From NCBI GenBank assembly GCA_964528765.1, contig CAZGVA010000007.1, positions 1-28,877 of the forward strand: a stretch of 28,877 bases of DNA. The letters run 5' to 3'. The notes beneath the pieces were generated by a model. It did not search any database and was not told where the DNA came from. It saw only the letters and a list, made by a program, of their open reading frames with translations. Below are positions 27,997 through 28,877 of this stretch, one piece after another. Numbering within the stretch: position 1 is the stretch's first letter; each line of letters starts with the position of its first letter. The DNA is from JABICX01 sp964528765 (lineage in GTDB: Archaea; Nanobdellota; Nanobdellia; UBA10117; JABICX01). The translations under genes and the position numbers were made by a program.

Positions 27997-28877
27997 ATGA
28001 AAATCGCAAAATTCTTTGGAATGCTTTTAGCGTTTCTAATGATTGCACCTGTTGTATTAGCTGATGGAATGATAATTGATCCAGATTGGGAATATCATCC
28101 AGAGGAGCGACAGGCAGCATATATTAATTATGAAGATGGTCTTCAGAAAATGATTCTTGCCATCGATGTTCCGGATAAAGATATTGCAGGATCATTTTGG
28201 CTTTTTCCAGTTCCTGCGTCACCAAATGAAGTGGTTATAGATGTTGTTGATAGCGTTCCAAATTTTTATGGTTATAATGTTGTAGATAGAGCGGAGTGGT
28301 CAGCAGATGAGATTATTCGAGATGTTCAAGCTACACAAGTATATCCTATTTTCTTTAATCCACATAGAGTTTATATGATGAGTTCAGTTTCAGATGTTTC
28401 TACCGGGTCGGTTAAAGCAATGGCGGAAAGTTTTGAAGGAGTTGAAGTTCACGAGCATATTGAAAAAGAAGGATTAGTTACTGAATTAGTTACTGCACGT
28501 AGTGGTGAAGCACTTTATAATTACATAAAACAAAGACGTAATTTAGAAACTGTTCAAACAATACCCGTACTTAATGAATATATTGGTGATGATTATACAT
28601 TTGTTATTTCTTGGATATCTGAAGGAAATACCTATCGCGGAAGTAATAATGAATATAATGAAGATGAAATTTATCGATATAATGGGTATACTAATCGACA
28701 TGTTGGTGTTCAAGTAATGTTCCCTACAGAAAAATTATTTTTCCCACTGCTTCCAACAAGTGTTTATGATTCAGAAACAATTCCCGCTACAATTTATGTA
28801 ATGGATTTTGTTACACCTGAAATATATGATAGTATTAAATCTTTTACAACAATTGACTATTATATAGAAGATTATGC
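27997..28877 (+). CDS. Secreted DUF2330-like protein, 3'-truncated by the window edge
   Basis: 293 codons are visible and the frame is still open at the end. A classical Sec signal peptide covers residues 1-22 (KIAKFFGMLLAFLMIAPVVLA), with cleavage likely after Ala22 before DGMIIDPDWEY. The mature part, with an early inward-facing AAYINYEDGLQKMILAIDV strand and FWLFPVPASPNEV, resembles DUF2330-type exported proteins, which have an aligned iv-PvPs-P motif; many such archaeal proteins end in a C-terminal membrane anchor, not visible here. Function unknown. It lies 43 bp downstream of the membrane-anchored wHTH gene. Confidence 0.6.
   Translation, partial: MKIAKFFGMLLAFLMIAPVVLADGMIIDPDWEYHPEERQAAYINYEDGLQKMILAIDVPDKDIAGSFWLFPVPASPNEVVIDVVDSVPNFYGYNVVDRAEWSADEIIRDVQATQVYPIFFNPHRVYMMSSVSDVSTGSVKAMAESFEGVEVHEHIEKEGLVTELVTARSGEALYNYIKQRRNLETVQTIPVLNEYIGDDYTFVISWISEGNTYRGSNNEYNEDEIYRYNGYTNRHVGVQVMFPTEKLFFPLLPTSVYDSETIPATIYVMDFVTPEIYDSIKSFTTIDYYIEDY

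Overview
The window looks like chromosomal DNA of an AT-rich archaeon, most likely a small-genome DPANN-type lineage (Woesearchaeota/Pacearchaeota-like). The domain call rests on three things. Roughly twenty genes carry a BRE/TATA signal (TTTTTAAA or CTTAAAA type, often preceded by TTCGAAC or GCAAAG) centred about 24-27 nt upstream of the start codon, as in leaderless archaeal transcripts. A few genes instead have a GGTGA/GGAGG ribosome-binding site. The family set is also archaeal in flavour: stand-alone AlaX-like editing domain, DUF4013, DUF4386, a CARF-wHTH regulator, and cysteine-rich surface proteins with DxDxDGxxD repeats. The lineage is inference. No rRNA, tRNA, CRISPR array or insertion sequence was seen.

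Layout. 1-3408: a 5'-truncated phosphoribosyltransferase-like gene, a vWA-domain gene split by an in-frame TAA, and a divergent adenylosuccinate synthetase (PurA/PurZ superfamily) overlapping it. 3409-8292: small hypotheticals, the AlaX-like protein, two genes under twin copies of one promoter (a cysteine-rich surface protein and a DUF4013 membrane protein), small membrane proteins and a second cysteine-rich secreted protein. 8322-10056 (minus): a Mrr-like nuclease and a DEDDh exonuclease. 10273-13247: an operon of a Nudix-like protein and two nucleoside-hydrolase-fold proteins. 13293-14639 (minus): a small membrane protein and two tandem DUF4386 proteins. 14717-20709: mostly single genes (acidic micro-protein, CxxC zinc-ribbon protein, possible ADP-ribosyltransferase, minimal nucleotidyltransferase, NlpC/P60-like protein, gamma-glutamylcyclotransferase, GrpB-family protein). 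20847-23915: cysteine-rich anchor protein, SemiSWEET transporter, M23-like membrane protein, orphan receiver domain, small TM proteins, one of them glycine-rich. 23916-24448: gene-poor, with an array of palindromes. 24449-28877: regulators (wHTH, CARF-wHTH, membrane-bound wHTH), a MazG-like/PEP-swivel fusion, and a 3'-truncated DUF2330-like secreted protein.

The strongest unexplained signal is regulatory. A palindrome of consensus TTTGCAATATTGCAAA, usually with one half-site well conserved, sits about 44-54 bp upstream of several start codons (10273, 19146, 20847, 23233 and, on the minus strand, 23915). In four promoters it lies 48, 48, 49 or 38 bp downstream of a second repeated element, AAAAACRCTATACT. 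One such cassette (17362-17420) faces no annotated gene and may drive an undescribed small RNA or micro-ORF. Six copies of the palindrome cluster in 23952-24215 with centre spacings of 107, 47, 38, 28 and 28 bp, which could be a replication/partition site or a multi-operator.

Metabolically the window is enriched in purine, nucleotide and NAD-type chemistry: PRTase-like, PurA/PurZ-like, Nudix-like, two nucleoside hydrolases, MazG-like, possible ART. The AdSS homologue has lost the canonical aspartate-binding TTGRPRR loop and the guanine-recognition TKLD motif, so its substrates may differ from those of PurA.
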